From contig CACVCF010000223.1 of the NCBI GenBank assembly GCA_902729415.1, positions 124,001 to 188,000 on the forward strand: DNA of 64,000 nucleotides, given 5' to 3'. Under the pieces are notes generated by a model that saw nothing but the letters and a program-made list of their open reading frames with translations, was not told the origin of the DNA and made no database searches. Every line of letters starts with the position of its first letter. Positions within the stretch are counted from its first letter, which is position 1. Below are positions 50,101 to 53,161 of the stretch, in pieces. Made by a program: the position numbers and the translations under genes. This stretch comes from Terasakiella magnetica. GTDB lineage: Bacteria > Pseudomonadota > Alphaproteobacteria > Rhodospirillales > Magnetospirillaceae.

Positions 50101-53100
50101 CCGATCCCATGGGAGAACTGGCGCGTAACATCTACACCGCCACCATCAGCACCGGTCATGGCGGGGTCAAACTGGCCTCGACCGGCGGTTTGACCTTCGG
50201 CAGCAATACGGTCAACGGCGATCACACCTTGGTCGTGACCGGTTCGCTGGACCGTATCAATGCGGCGCTGAACGGCGCCACCTATGTGCTTGACCCCTAT
50301 TGGAGCGGCGGCGACACCATCTCGCTCAAGGTCCAAGATATCTCCACCTCCGATTTACTGCTGAGTGACACCAAGGTAACCGTCACCCTCAGCGGTTCGG
50401 CCAATTCGGCGCCGGTGCTGCTGCCCACCATGGGCATCGAGAGCTTTACCGGCACCGGCGGGGCCTCCACCTCGGCCCTGGTTTCCACCGCCACCACGGC
50501 CTTCACCGCCGAGGCGTGGATGAAATACGCTTCGGCCTCGGTCGGCCATGATCAGGTGATCCTGGCTAACGGCACCGTGGGAACCAACGGCTATCAGGTC
50601 TATATCGACGACGCTTCCGGGCATCTGGCCATCAAGTCCGGCGCCTTTGCGCCGCTGGTTTCCACCATCACGCTTTCCACCGGCGCTTGGCATCATATTG
50701 CCGTATCGTTCAACAACGGCCTGTGGAGCTTCTATGTCGATGGTTCGCAGATGGGGGCGGTGCAGGGGGGGCAAAGCTGCATCACCGCCCCTACCGGGCA
50801 GACCTGGCTGGGCAACGACGCGACGGGCCTGCGCGGTTTTATCGGTGAAATCGCCGATCCCCGCCTGTGGGACGTGGCCCGCAGCCCCGCCGATATCGGC
50901 AAGACCATGGGGACGGCCCTGACTGGCGGCGAAGCGGGTCTGGTCGGTCTTTGGACCTTCGATTCCGGCATCAACGGTTCCTTGAACGCTGCTGTTTCCA
51001 GCACGATTGCGACCACGTTCATCAATTCGGGGAGCGCCAGCATCGCCGCCGACAGCGCCAGTATCGAAATCGTCGGCACCAGTGTCGAGAATGGCCGCCT
51101 TGTCGCCCTCGATCACGAGGGGGCGACCATCACCTATGCCAAGACGGTCAATCCGACCCATGGGTCCGTGGTTCTTAATGGCGGTGGTTCGTACACCTAT
51201 ACCCCGACCGTCGCCTATACCGGGCTGGACAGCTTTACCTGGACCGCCAGCGACGGCACCAACACCGTCAGCCATGTGGAGCGGATCGAGCTTTACCACC
51301 ACCAGACCACCCTTACCAACGGCGCGGGGATGTTTGCGGGCGACGCCAATGCCCGGATCGAGTTGCAGGGCGGCTCGTACTGCCTGGTGACCGGAACCGT
51401 GGAGGTTGGAGGCCTGCTGATCGACAGCTACTTCAATGGAACGGGCTCCATGGGGGGGATGGTCAATGTCAGCAATGGTGCCACCTTGAAGGTTGATGTG
51501 GGCGGCATGATCGATGGCATGTCCACTCTGGACATTCTTGGCGGCACCTTGTCATTGGGTGCCGGGGCCGTGGTCAATGATTACGGCGATCTCTGCCTTG
51601 GGACCGCGGCCCTGACCGGTGGTGGCACCCTTATCACCGAGGGCACCACCAACCTGATGGGCAGCGATCAAATCGACGCCAGCCTGATCCTGCGCAAGGG
51701 CGGGACCATGACCGCGGCCAAGCTGACCGGGTCGGGCAGCCTGAACCTCACCGGCGGAACCCTGTCGTTGTCCGGAATCGGCAATGAAATCGGCATCGCC
51801 TTCCAGAATGCCGCCGCGACTCTGCTGCTGGTCAACGCCTCTACCGGGGCGGCCTCGGCCACCTTGGATGCCGCCTTCATCAATGCGGGCACCCTCAAGC
51901 TCAGTAACGCCGGTAACGCCGTTGTGGGCGCCACCGCTGATTTCACCGTCGCGGGTATGCTGACCAACAATGGATCGATGCTGGTGGACGGTGCGGCGAT
52001 CACCGGAAACACCCATCACCTGTGGGCGTCGGATGTGGATAACAATTCCTATATCCAGGTCGATCACGACCTGCTGATCACCACCAACACCTTCACCAAT
52101 GACGCCCGTCTGGCCTTGGGCGGGGCGACCCTGACCCTGTCCGATGGGGCGGTGGGCACCCATGCCGTGTTCGACAATCATGGCAAGATCTATGGAACCG
52201 GCACCATTGACAGCCATGATGCCGCCTTTACCAACCATGCCTATCTGACTCCTGGCGGCGATGGTTCGGGGGGAACCGTCCATGTGGCGGGCGACATGGT
52301 TCTGGCCAGTGATTCCCATGTGGTGCTGGACCTGGGGGCGGTCTCGGGCGATTGCGATTACGTGAACGTGGACGGCCGGCTGACCCTGGGAGGCGAGCTG
52401 GATTTCAGCCTCAATGCCGACCCCGGCGGCTTTGGTGCGGCGCGGACCCTTATGACCTGGGGCAGCAGCACGGGCTATTTCTCGTCCTTCCATGGCATGA
52501 GCTATCTCTCCAACTCCAGCACCGGCAGCGTCATCGATCCCCTCTTCACCACCTTGGCGGGGGGCAGCGGTTCCTTGTCGGTGAGCGGTCACACTGCGGA
52601 TGTCCTTGGCTCCAACGACACCTATCAGGGAAATGCTGCGGCTAATTACGTCATCGGCAACGGCAGCAACGAGACCGTTCATCTGGGCGGTGGTGCCGAC
52701 GTTTTCGTCGGCCGTGGCGCCAACAATACGGTCGGCGTCTCCGATACTCTGTTCCACTACGTCGATGCCGGTTCCGGCGGGGGGGGGCAACTGACGTGGG
52801 AGGCCTCCAACGGCAACACCTCCTTCGATATCACCGGATTACGCCCCGAGCAGTTACAGCACATCGATATCCTTAACCTTGGCGGCGGGGCCAATCACAA
52901 CGCCGTGCTCGACATGGACCACGTCCTGGCCATGACCGCAGGCACCAATGCGACCAGCGGCACCGCCCATACCCTGGTGATCATCGGGAACAGCCAGGGC
53001 TATGACGCCAATGTTCAAATGAAGGACAGCGGCTGGCACCAGGATGGTAATGTGAGTCTGACGATCAACAATCATCAGGAGAGCTATACCCAGTACTCCA

Positions 53101-53150
53101 ACGGCGATGCCCACGTTCTGGCCGACAATCATACCCACGTCAGTCTTTAG
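26175..53150 (+). CDS. Giant multidomain RTX/LamG surface adhesin, 8,991 residues
   Basis: One uninterrupted frame of 26,976 bp encodes a protein near 900 kDa. The order is: acidic N-terminus; BapA-prefix-like segment (about 46-95); FecR-like domain (130-248); poly-Gln/Pro hinge (330-352); Ala-rich helical region (about 356-1635); cadherin-like/VCBS domains; seven RTX modules (about 1956-3269); first LamG-like domain (about 3386-3576); mixed RTX and beta-roll sequence to about 4750; cadherin/CSPG-like repeats; twelve more LamG-like domains (about 5093-8285); beta-helix-like region; RTX-like C-terminus. There is no Sec signal peptide, and the many GGxGxD repeats bind Ca2+, so type I secretion from the C-terminus is expected. 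No T1SS genes are nearby. Function as a cell-surface or biofilm adhesin is inference from architecture. Confidence 0.9.
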   Translation: MAPRDEKPSGDDLAGAQPHKDAHPLHPAAPHAAAPEDAAVLPTAGLTKVLVPGGDFLVMAEYVRQGPNLVLVGADGTRVVVRDYFATEAPPALINESGASIDADLATKLAGPLAPGQYAQAGGGNGATAIGKVKTLNGGAEVTHADGTKSALHNGDTLLAGDILKTDAGAAVGLVLADGTAMSLGEKGRLVLDDLSYDPGAKTGEAHISVMSGAFTLVSGQIPKTTPDALSLKTPTMTVGIRGTGIAGNGSSVAMMQEKGGVTGEITVRTPSGQTLTINAPGQAATVGAGGGLSQTTMSPLQVMQLAGNSGSALPNAANLLSAAFNQAAQQVQQQFQQQQQQPAPPPPPPAPTGPATQGPAPQTVAQALAGLQTAQVQAAAKAIQELHKDEAVKAEATVKAAEAKVEAVVKQVTAQVTEATHEAFQQANTQARQEALALVQGYHDSALSHKALAATAAADATTYAANNDTFHAQQKLTEARTEATAAETAYQNAIRAGANYTNDSAFSTLLDEAHTAATAATSLAGQAEGAITNAGAAAAALWLDNSAIDARETADQAVTDANTQATNAHTASTTAAANVAAKIVALEDPLVQAAVTAAVESVLRSARDDALSSYLSSASDYLALINLTPPTGWTAAQAEYAVKGTTPTDAADVAMVNALKTALAVADLFALGQDPSQNGQPDPLLAVWYDAMHQSETALDSAVASTAAAAAALQSAQDSLDLAQVAAVAAADAYANAEASVAALVYSDGIAIGVEHAAEAAWQAQTDTKLHDALADINTELTNATTAATNATTDATRASGDAVDLTNFKRADALLAKNLADGEVTAATTAQAKAASLLAAAADALQAYGLKPDGSAATTPTPTHLSHALAETQAAVTSGQKAALATYQQVASIKSAIDQQVQVAIQQDIAATQAYDQAVAFETGGQAVLTAMAAKSVADAANAANSAAQARDAIQTVLNDVLATSAPSNVTGSALASYVAGKSALVTSLQSLFDQAAAKATSASGHYTAANADLTAINSSYDPAKVGDAVAEANLAATDASAAAALVASASNSRSALTKIAADAAVAQSRLDDVSAALVAKTNALAAYNAVVAAKDAATAQVSAITTALGTSTDSGTTTVYGLYNTALAAKNAAAQGADPQAAKAAAAAFDQLDGTSGALAQAVAAKAAAVAALASITAQVTAASTAKDSAATAYTDTLAAQVAGTSTSTALGAANQALNLAESAASQAATFQSSAASAKAAFDTQSTTISTQEAVVVAASAKAALATAAHAAAQSAATDSSAAQLDAKDAAAAASDAVSTPAHATADATTATTKAAHAYVQLTDAATQVGIAVAKAVDAAAGNPAAVTAALNTALTDTLAYKAALATLDTKLAAYSAAPTTGTNKTDYDAAALAAKNAASTLTTDITNVQSALTAAGSNAGATANEAYRALQSTAATASAFSDALQSRGTAAGVAQAAGSAEAVSFFQSAYLNALAAATASVQLAQDAAAAAGVASASAHASYVDLASFLPTANTDLTSKSIATISTAAVTSAQTADTNAASAKAIATSAAATASAAVTGLSFNATDAASAQASFQAANTAAQTAAAQAKSAKAQAGLAGQYANTASSLDQKAHSDYDSAIQSYNKDVAQAAANNQTLGVADTAAAVGSNSVTIDVLANDTTRVGASITATAAITGVSAAAHGTVSIDTSGAHPQIKYTPVQGYVGTDTFSYTVANTVASVTTYSTATVTVTVTQPPNTAPTAVADTATTANDHAATTISVLANDTDADVGDHKTLVSASQGAKGGQTVVVGNNVQYTPGSGFASLAAGQTATDTFTYVMKDDAGATSNATVTVTVTGSNDAPVVSDVAFQGLSGAAMQFKATDFTSHVSDVDSGDTLKAIQITTLADHGTLKLNGVVVILNQQVLVADIAKLTLDAGNYTGPASFGWKAVDNGGSALSATASTASVVFAIGKLVLTGTASADTLVGAAGADTLTGGTGADTLTGGADADVFRYLAKTESTATAPDVITDFVSGTDRINLAGATGLSMVQGAYAFDTVGATPAAKLANTISSIAADPNVRDAAVFFTNGTDGWVYVKGDGTGVSFDGTLIQLSNITSGVTAADLGLTATRMLGTSGGDTLTGTVGNEVFVPAGGTDVIAGGGGSDRVALPNTTTPSVVTAAQALGNDLVITYGGGVSGAVTLQNQFNGQLIGEVQADFGTGYKLYTAKSTVGAAAGIGNDLMVTVNAATLDGGAGDDAIFGGANADVLIGGAGADALNGGAGADIYRYVSASDSTQTAMDAVTLASGADKIQFAGMAGMNLRAGAFTFGTNLATTVGAIKADATITNALVQFTDGTDGYVYVKGSGAVGATSFDGSLIKLVGLSSAGSLPKLTDYMGPGGLVGTSGIDSFTLSAAGTLAIAGFQSGSDQIVLNGASGYLLQREGYAFTNDATTTASNIAADSKIAAGTIVFFSNGTDGWLAVKGAATGTSYAGSLIKLSGVTSIPAASSLPAVAGELISGTTGTDTLTSGTGADIFRYQGGNDVLNGDGGVDLLDLGAGRMVKGFAGASGSAVTLAVGASGDEVVGGYVSLTGIEQIRTDVIQADGTTVNKTLSLASGLGIDGGAGDDLLAASGIANSTLDGGAGDDLMAGSAVVETLLGGLGKDVLIGYGGNDTLIGGAGGDVLQGDGGGSVPGADVFLFNVGDSTSAAGNTDLIRDFTAGQDKIQFAGMTGIAYLATPFTFGASIAATVGGIAADGTITNAVVFFTNGTDGWLYVKGGSFDTTLITLLGITKPPSLDDLLGPSAYLGTTGADIMVGGSGADTLDGLAGADTLTGGIGADTLTGGTGADNFTYTSPLDSTRAAPDTITDFSHADGDKIVLSGAGGYFLSGTAYTFTTNAATTAAGIAADSSISNTILFFTNGTDGWLYVKGNGSGAVGYNDTLIKLAGITAVPSASDIMVGSTAAGSIVLGTAGADTLTGTAGGDVMSALAGNDTLIGGGGADVLTGGSGNDVFSYTAATDSTPTSGTLDTITDFVSGQDKIDLAGANGYLLMRTYGTGTIGSVAQLPNAIAGIRADATLTNTVVFLTDGTNGWVYIKGNGTGGTGFDNTLIALAKVTTAPVATDFTGGITGERLWGTAGADTLVAGTTVDSLYGGGGADTLTGGSGADTFIYKAATDSTASATDVLTDFVHGTDKISLSGAAGYALVHANLYAGSLAASISAINANTQITNSILYLGDGVNGWVYVKGAGTGASYNGTLIKLSGILTPLAPSDLVESSTATLLTIAPNMTVTDHAGGTGAVGVAGAVAGDSFTYSLMSGTTSLGSSAVTAHGTVTLDGAGHYTFTPSAGAASLTGGQIVTDTFQIKTTETGGGATALNTATVTLTGTNDVPVVPGIAVASNVLTFDGVNDYASTAPMTLVSGHSVEAMIKTSASGASFSGIVCSQEPGTGSFLQMVLDQGKLLVQVADANAVGLNAVSSVNINDGLWHRVGYTYNDTSREVILYVDGVQVGSGANLGMNSVTISAPMLLGVNRTGNSGFLDGQIDEVRIWNGFRSSGEMTSAWGTLTGTEANLAANWTFPTGNIGADIAGGDNPLMLGAGAAAPTVSAGAPTMITALTLTEDGIFSGQVTASDVDSASLTYSVSTQPTHGSVSINASGALVYTPAANYAGADTFIIAVSDGTATTTQTFTTSVTPVNDAPVLGAQSPLNIVNTATGTGTAVATDVDVGDTPTYQIYNGTIGVGSMLTAHGTVSINASTGAYTYIPDSATAALPVGGAQTDAFQIFATDGHGGNSAIQTVNVAITAPAIGTAGSDTFHTSSGNDFINGGAGTDTVFYSSTADNYVLSTNPATGTVTVSASQFDGVDALTNVEVLRFSDATTMTISGAAGAQTLTTGTGVTQINLDAGFKALVMEGAGTVDMYAPDLLGMTALQGSAGADTLSLDLGTLALNGSIFSRLSGIETITLAPHVQDLTVTLDATTAASQVSTLDASAITGNLTLAGTGMVGGAMTLLGSSGDVILPASLAGTMTLIETTPNHVINASAFPDSAFLGAQQVGNDLLIQLGGSAGGGTMIVKDQFLSVTPKIDHVLTGNGENPITKFVGAINGSAASLMGTAAEEVIIGTLGQTTLDGGGGDDTFFVGGGNQLVKGDGTARPNGGIVGGQVNYVFASAAVVSDGNSVTMVGGTTTLENITGIVGSNFNDTLNGGSGSFVFEGGDGHNLITGNGSNSITASYKHMDGGISANLGATGTFHGAAAGTVLHGGGKIDTLVNIYSIRGSSNVDYIKGGDSGVYNLDGGGGADVLVGGNANTNFRVGINDHASITGGTGFNSLNFRDFTGGTLSDSSFLNMTGIQGLGISGLAAGTTGLINVGANAQAAGITQVMAMNSAGAMTVNTTGYTGTIAVMGGSGNDTLIVGAGTNAFMGGLGKDTAILAGSLSGATFSAGLGGTLSVLSGGKTLQLNAVEELQFLGDSKTLAVTTAVDGYVTLTGGTGDDAIRTVGGMVLDSGAGGTDTLISGNASTTFVFHNDLTSADTLTGGTGVTVTNSLQLRDLTGGTLAESAFDHVRNINVLTLDNTGSPLALTLGTAASAAGFQTVSGGTSTGDLVINASGDATVRSISGGSGNDTLTGGSGAYLSGGVGNDRLIATAHSESLEGGGGADTFVINAGASTHDYPVTILDFTSGTDKIDLSAAGAVSLISNVAWQGSVAATEAAIAGLSGVNVGFFHNAGVGYLYVSGGALNDTLITLSGQATAPGTGDFVNSTITLDASNHAPLLLGATNANYLTPSKMFSVASGGAFTANLAGVDVDGDALTYALSGSTLTAHGTVTVSAGGVLTYSANAGYFGSDTFQVSVSDTQPLSNTQTFTVTTGHGLTAVANTGLSVALDGINTFAFNSGYLRVADSVTVPDSSIVYTVSALSGLGVLKLSGAVLSVNSTFTQADINQKLVTFVATTATPANDLLTFSVSDGTTGTLSALSVGVSVVDGPNYSPVWAAPSQVFMGEGSFTVVGTSQLYVTDLETPANRLIYTVTDLPLHGALSVNGVRAEVGTTFSQADVAANLIKYFNDGVSTAPDTLRFSLTDGQILTTAPPVSISIIPVDDAPIAGAGVGNALAFNGSGSVCIADANGRLGFDDAVTFEAWIKPTSVGVNTTHALLGRGVGGVSYDIGLLLKEGVNGTYTVIPVLNGTQLTAGTTVIPAGWHHLAASFSSAGTVKIFIDGGAPETITIPAGPLPTGTPPLTIGQSQGVANYSGMIDDVRIWHGVRTQGQVSADMSGTVTGVEAGLAAAFAFDETNGNVTDSSINRLAVGALTAGVTRVAADRSDLVFSGNQDSAISGTLTGSDPEASPVTFGLAANGGPSHGTITINPLTGALVYTPDHNFAGTDHVVYQVTAGTLTSAPAVVDLTVNAINHAPVIAGVNSGNSVLRINGMSGAAQGGLQTGLFSSGIATLECDVNFGGAGTAHAQNLITLMSGGNVKLAIGVNASGDVFATLDGTTFSTFSANVASFNWHHVGVSFQPDPAGALLTATLVVDNAVMGKITLATTPNALAGVDSVKIGDGGGAGSAVADAMLDNVRVWNVARTGHEIASQVSNTYTGAETGLVGAWTFENTSGPTVNDLTGQHPLSLSGSAGVITPPTSGLYFDGNGAVTLTGAGNPNLLATGSSDFTWEMWVRTTTKVDLLNIAHTGTANAGGALSISPTGMLQFTPEGGAALVSSTTRIDDDNWHHIALIGKSGSALTVYVDGKAEGTANGSYSISGLSVAQLGGADFNGDLADVRVWSVARAAADLGTPAVNPSTGGLVGAWSVINNAVSTFGPAAAAGAVTMTAGHVFLSDGVTAQGGSDHITTMEGTAATGNVVVYDQDSSNTLTWTLSGGSAAVDPTHHVLTTTHGVVEMVKADGSYIYVPNNGYVGTDSFTVLVNDGTVTSSKTISVAVTNSTQITGVAVQTEAVVSKGTTPAAVTWVDPAEFGNKQLTAEFDFNVGSLGASNHPLLTLLGNGQPQLEVKVSSAGYLTFYSNLGATTQASGQMLPTGTWHHVSLSYDGTGATPVVTVYLDGQAVITCANAVLTPSLLNNISQLIVGGDGLGTNTPGMFDNVKLWSTAQTAVQAQTGISSTTTDGLVGHWTFNNQENGSFDNLVGSHMSMTLGTSAQVVLPPIRAAHFDGGHMVSLGSAVGQGSGPYTYEAWIRTTANAAAQTIFSAGTDSTTQGVSMYVDAAGKLRLGGPSGSAACGTSNVGDGSWHHVAATLSSDGSVQYFVDGVADGTASLGTYNVSGPAAIGVSYTGVSNFVGDIGDVRVWGAKLSAAQIQETMSTQATGHELGLAGAWRLDEGGGVTAYNLAGTAATYSLGTTWTATNHADMAHSVPVTSALSFDGSHYATAHDIFDIGTGNFTIEAWVNPTNPIGSSQAIVTKDFAGATQPVMMLYLDDGYPALHMTGADAAGTGTLVLRGTSRLTANQWSHVAVTREDGMYFLIVDGKIVQALDGPVTNIASSYDLTIGGRPSASGPGYDDAFTGKLAGIRLWNESRDLDKIRADMNQQIGSEEGLVASWVGSGSDDSGNGHALTLNGVTVAVGQTPPIATDIITLDRNSSYHGMILAQDLNGAPLNYGVATNPSNGTVVVNPDGSFSYTPTAGYKGLDSFVLKANNLQHDTLQTVTVNVQEPIEVEGARAHGAVMEFNGRDYASVATTGQLASLGNGEFTLSAWIRPTSATMDNVGTIIGKEDATHHIRLLLDHGQLVFEAADATHDLWATRPISASGLLAADQWAQVGVTRSGDTFTIFVNGQVAGSTTLAGMGSLASTAELKVGEGFNGAIDQVQTYGRALTALEMAQGYNKPLDGYQEGMLASWSGSEVHASGLVDQTGSNQDLQLGSRYGMHFSGTNSINMGSSVAQGSGPFTYEAWVRTGPSGTARTIVSVGADVPNQGLFLYIDASGKLGLGEAYQGGIPLSNGVVDDGIWHHVAAVITSAGNVDYYIDGAFDKSVSINPYTIGGDATIGVAFNGGFQFTGDIADVRVWNTTLTQPQIQQGMYTGLSGHETNLAGAWKLDQASGGGTILDLSGAHNGTVNGGPLTSVLDTTPVALVEAPQHALHFDGSTTITSQSNLTLTSHTIEAWIRTSGTPYWSGIVSGHGSGGAEFQMAVCNGKLTVEVMSGGVGKTYIGSTTLTDGLWHNVAYAVDTANNSLKLFVDGVQEPALVFLANNNSVSAFTINAAVKIGINQDDAARFNGDIADVRVWGTTLNSVQIQQGMTTALTGQEPGLLGNWRLDQGSTSTTVAEIHAGNTGMVSGGTLTAVANDAPLYQDHIEVDFGAPYHGDLHAVSPNSSAFTWGLSGGTATAHGTVILAADGTFTYTPTAGWHGVDYFTVQATGTGDTGVSTRTIGVEVKSPVDVLGVGAAGGVLQFNGTSNYASTAAVSLANTSFSFEFWANQAVAAGSQMTVLGQGASANGLQVGFTSGNGGNDVVFKFGGSTLTFNDTAGHLGQWVHWSGTYDAATHTRILYKNGIEMVRDVAASDMTDAGLLTLGKDSYGGNFFNGQVDEVRLWNDVRSATELYSSYEKKTPDDTDHLLADWTMDRVTNPSTYAAGAVTSHYPVVTNAVGGSADLTLGAGAGYDASVPTYINLAAKVATFNGSTSTLSVASSGKLSSLGAGDFTVETWLKPDSNALSGSHVFVSKQTGGIEFRFTLEDGKVVFQASDGAGHSLFDGTNYLLHATTSLAAEQWAHVAVTRSGGTFTLYVNGMQVGTPYYDANFSNVSFASAQSLVMGGANDASSHFSGQMSDVRVWTYGRSPSELSSYMSTRLTGGEAGLLADWRLDDVASGGTVPDTSGHFTGSGGGSVTLVSPKGKVFDDVASTREDTVIRSGIAALDYDNPSLTLSGTIIQGPSHGTLTLTGTATLGTLTLSGSNNVFISGSGLTQGAGYVYVPDSHFVGSDSFVLGIKDGATGTYTYETIGIAVRPVHENPILSVTEGSSVAVALNGTQTLHVSVADPMGELARNIYTATISTGHGGVKLASTGGLTFGSNTVNGDHTLVVTGSLDRINAALNGATYVLDPYWSGGDTISLKVQDISTSDLLLSDTKVTVTLSGSANSAPVLLPTMGIESFTGTGGASTSALVSTATTAFTAEAWMKYASASVGHDQVILANGTVGTNGYQVYIDDASGHLAIKSGAFAPLVSTITLSTGAWHHIAVSFNNGLWSFYVDGSQMGAVQGGQSCITAPTGQTWLGNDATGLRGFIGEIADPRLWDVARSPADIGKTMGTALTGGEAGLVGLWTFDSGINGSLNAAVSSTIATTFINSGSASIAADSASIEIVGTSVENGRLVALDHEGATITYAKTVNPTHGSVVLNGGGSYTYTPTVAYTGLDSFTWTASDGTNTVSHVERIELYHHQTTLTNGAGMFAGDANARIELQGGSYCLVTGTVEVGGLLIDSYFNGTGSMGGMVNVSNGATLKVDVGGMIDGMSTLDILGGTLSLGAGAVVNDYGDLCLGTAALTGGGTLITEGTTNLMGSDQIDASLILRKGGTMTAAKLTGSGSLNLTGGTLSLSGIGNEIGIAFQNAAATLLLVNASTGAASATLDAAFINAGTLKLSNAGNAVVGATADFTVAGMLTNNGSMLVDGAAITGNTHHLWASDVDNNSYIQVDHDLLITTNTFTNDARLALGGATLTLSDGAVGTHAVFDNHGKIYGTGTIDSHDAAFTNHAYLTPGGDGSGGTVHVAGDMVLASDSHVVLDLGAVSGDCDYVNVDGRLTLGGELDFSLNADPGGFGAARTLMTWGSSTGYFSSFHGMSYLSNSSTGSVIDPLFTTLAGGSGSLSVSGHTADVLGSNDTYQGNAAANYVIGNGSNETVHLGGGADVFVGRGANNTVGVSDTLFHYVDAGSGGGGQLTWEASNGNTSFDITGLRPEQLQHIDILNLGGGANHNAVLDMDHVLAMTAGTNATSGTAHTLVIIGNSQGYDANVQMKDSGWHQDGNVSLTINNHQESYTQYSNGDAHVLADNHTHVSL
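26310..26460 (+). other. BapA-prefix-like N-terminal segment of the giant adhesin
   Basis: Residues about 46-95 contain TKVLVPGGDFLVMAEYVRQG followed by PNLVLVGADGTRVVVRDYF. This 'G(G)DFLV...DGxRVVVxDYF' pattern recalls the prefix domain at the start of BapA-type adhesins, proposed to hold the protein in the export channel. The match is by eye and weak. Confidence 0.4.
26562..26918 (+). other. FecR-like domain of the giant adhesin
   Basis: Residues 130-248 begin IGKVKTLNGGAEVTHADG and include DTLLAGDILKTDAGAAVGLVLADGT, then SVMSGAFTLVSGQ and PTMTVGIRGTGIAG. This is the FecR core pattern: a sandwich domain whose usual form senses envelope signals, but which also appears near the N-terminus of large exported adhesins. 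Here it may have a structural or retention role. No ECF sigma factor gene is nearby. Confidence 0.8.
27162..27231 (+). repeat. CAG-rich/CCG-rich tract coding poly-Gln then poly-Pro hinge
   Basis: Residues about 330-352 read as Gln-rich (QQVQQQFQQQQQQ) followed by PAPPPPPPAP. CAG/CAA and CCG/CCA codons are clustered, giving simple-sequence DNA prone to length change. It links the FecR-like domain to the Ala-rich region. Confidence 0.85.
27241..31080 (+). other. Ala-rich, probably helical 1,280-residue stalk region of the giant adhesin
   Basis: Residues about 356-1635 consist almost wholly of Ala, Asp, Thr, Ser, Gln, Lys and Leu in helix-favouring patterns (AEATVKAAEAKVEAVVKQV, AAKSVADAANAANSAAQARD). 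There are no cysteines, almost no Pro or Trp, and only occasional Gly. Short motifs recur (for example ALAAKNAA, DAAAAA) without a strict period. It resembles long alpha-helical or coiled-coil spacer segments and would be an extended stalk; this type of insert is unusual in RTX adhesins. Confidence 0.7.
31086..32040 (+). other. Cadherin-like/VCBS beta-sandwich domains of the giant adhesin
   Basis: At least three tandem domains show the 'DVLANDT...YTPxxGYVGTDTFSYTV' pattern: SVTIDVLANDTTRVG with VGTDTFSYTVAN, TTISVLANDTDADVGD with ATDTFTYVMKDDAG, and a third DVDSGDTL form. Such Ca2+-dependent domains build rigid rods in surface adhesins. They separate the helical stalk from the RTX region. Confidence 0.8.
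32041..35980 (+). repeat. Seven RTX modules, each a nonapeptide block plus a 90-100-residue unit
   Basis: Modules start near 32060, 32860, 33320, 33960, 34540, 35030 and 35520. Most open with GGxGxDxL nonapeptides (such as ADTLTGGTGADTLTGG). A unit then follows with ITDFVSGTDRINLAGATG, AxTIxxIAADxxI, VVFFTNGTDGWLYVKG and DxTLIKLxGIT; the third lacks nonapeptides. An eighth, diverged copy lies near 40060-40410. The blocks should bind Ca2+ and fold outside the cell. High DNA identity between copies (repeats of GACACCCTGACCGGCGGC) could permit recombination. Confidence 0.85.
36319..36960 (+). other. First LamG-like domain, with lower GC than its surroundings
   Basis: VLTFDGVNDYASTAPMTLV opens a concanavalin-like LamG domain with DGLWHRVGYTY, VILYVDGVQVGSG, FLDGQIDEVRIWNG and a closing NWTFPTGN. 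GC is 57% in 36481-36540, 48% in 36601-36660 and 52% in 36841-36900, against 72% in 34621-34680. It stands alone between VCBS-like sequence and cadherin-like domains, some 4,500 bases from the other LamG copies, which suggests separate acquisition. Confidence 0.7.
37550..40430 (+). other. Mixed RTX/beta-roll region of the giant adhesin
   Basis: This part opens with a classic FINGGAGTDTV RTX repeat and a 'VLRFSDATTMT' segment. It continues with irregular beta-rich sequence holding scattered GGxGxD repeats (LDGGGGDDTFFVGGG near 38515, FEGGDGHNLITGNGS near 38765, LDGGGGADVLVGGN near 39010, ISGGSGNDTLTGGSG near 39985), ending in the eighth RTX module. It looks like a long, partly degraded calcium beta-roll. 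Confidence 0.65.
40431..41440 (+). other. Cadherin-like and CSPG-like repeats of the giant adhesin
   Basis: A cadherin-like domain (ANLAGVDVDGDALTYALSG...YFGSDTFQVSVSD) is followed by two CSPG/NG2-type repeats. These have the form 'LRVADSVTVPDSSIVYTVSA...VLKLSGAVLSVNSTFTQADI' and 'QLYVTDLETPANRLIYTVTD...GALSVNGVRAEVGTTFSQAD'. They form the link to the large LamG block. Confidence 0.65.
41450..51030 (+). repeat. Block of twelve LamG-like lectin domains alternating with cadherin-like domains
   Basis: LamG-like (concanavalin-fold) domains begin near 41450, 42400, 43048, 43966, 44605, 45238, 46150, 46755, 47397, 48335, 49012 and 50430. Each has 'xFDGxxxxx', 'FTxEAWIRT', 'DxxWHHVAxxxxxxGxxxxYVDG', 'FxGDIADVRVWxxxxxxxxIxxxM' and a closing 'GLxGAWxLD'. 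The DNA coding DVRVW (GATGTCCGGGTGTGG) recurs in several copies. Cadherin-like domains (PTHGSV...Y.Y.P..GYxGxDSF pattern) separate some of them. LamG domains bind sugars or matrix proteins, so this block is the likely ligand-binding part. Confidence 0.85.
51290..52560 (+). other. Beta-helix-like region of the giant adhesin
   Basis: Short repeated strands of the type VNVSNGATLKVDVGG, LDILGGTLSLGAGAVVNDYG, LTGGGTLITEGTTNLMG and FTNHAYLTPGGDGSGGT resemble the stacked coils of autotransporter passenger and pectate-lyase-like beta-helices. The 'LDLGAVSGDCDYVNVDGRLTLGGELDFSL' part is like the end of passenger domains. No outer membrane beta-barrel follows, so it is not an autotransporter. Confidence 0.6.
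52561..53147 (+). other. C-terminal RTX-like end, probable type I secretion signal region
   Basis: The last 195 residues include NYVIGNGSNETVHLGGGADVFVGRG, a diverged pair of RTX repeats, and the 'FDITGLRPEQLQHIDILNLGGGANHNAVLD' module that often ends large T1SS adhesins. A stretch around LVIIGNSQGYDANVQ follows. The final residues ADNHTHVSL lack a membrane anchor. This placement fits C-terminal type I secretion. Confidence 0.65.
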
Positions 53151-53161
53151 AGCCGGATGTT

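Noticed and set aside
51290..53150. Autotransporter reading of the adhesin C-terminus
   Set aside because: Passenger-like beta-helix repeats are present, but no outer membrane beta-barrel follows and the last residues are RTX-like.
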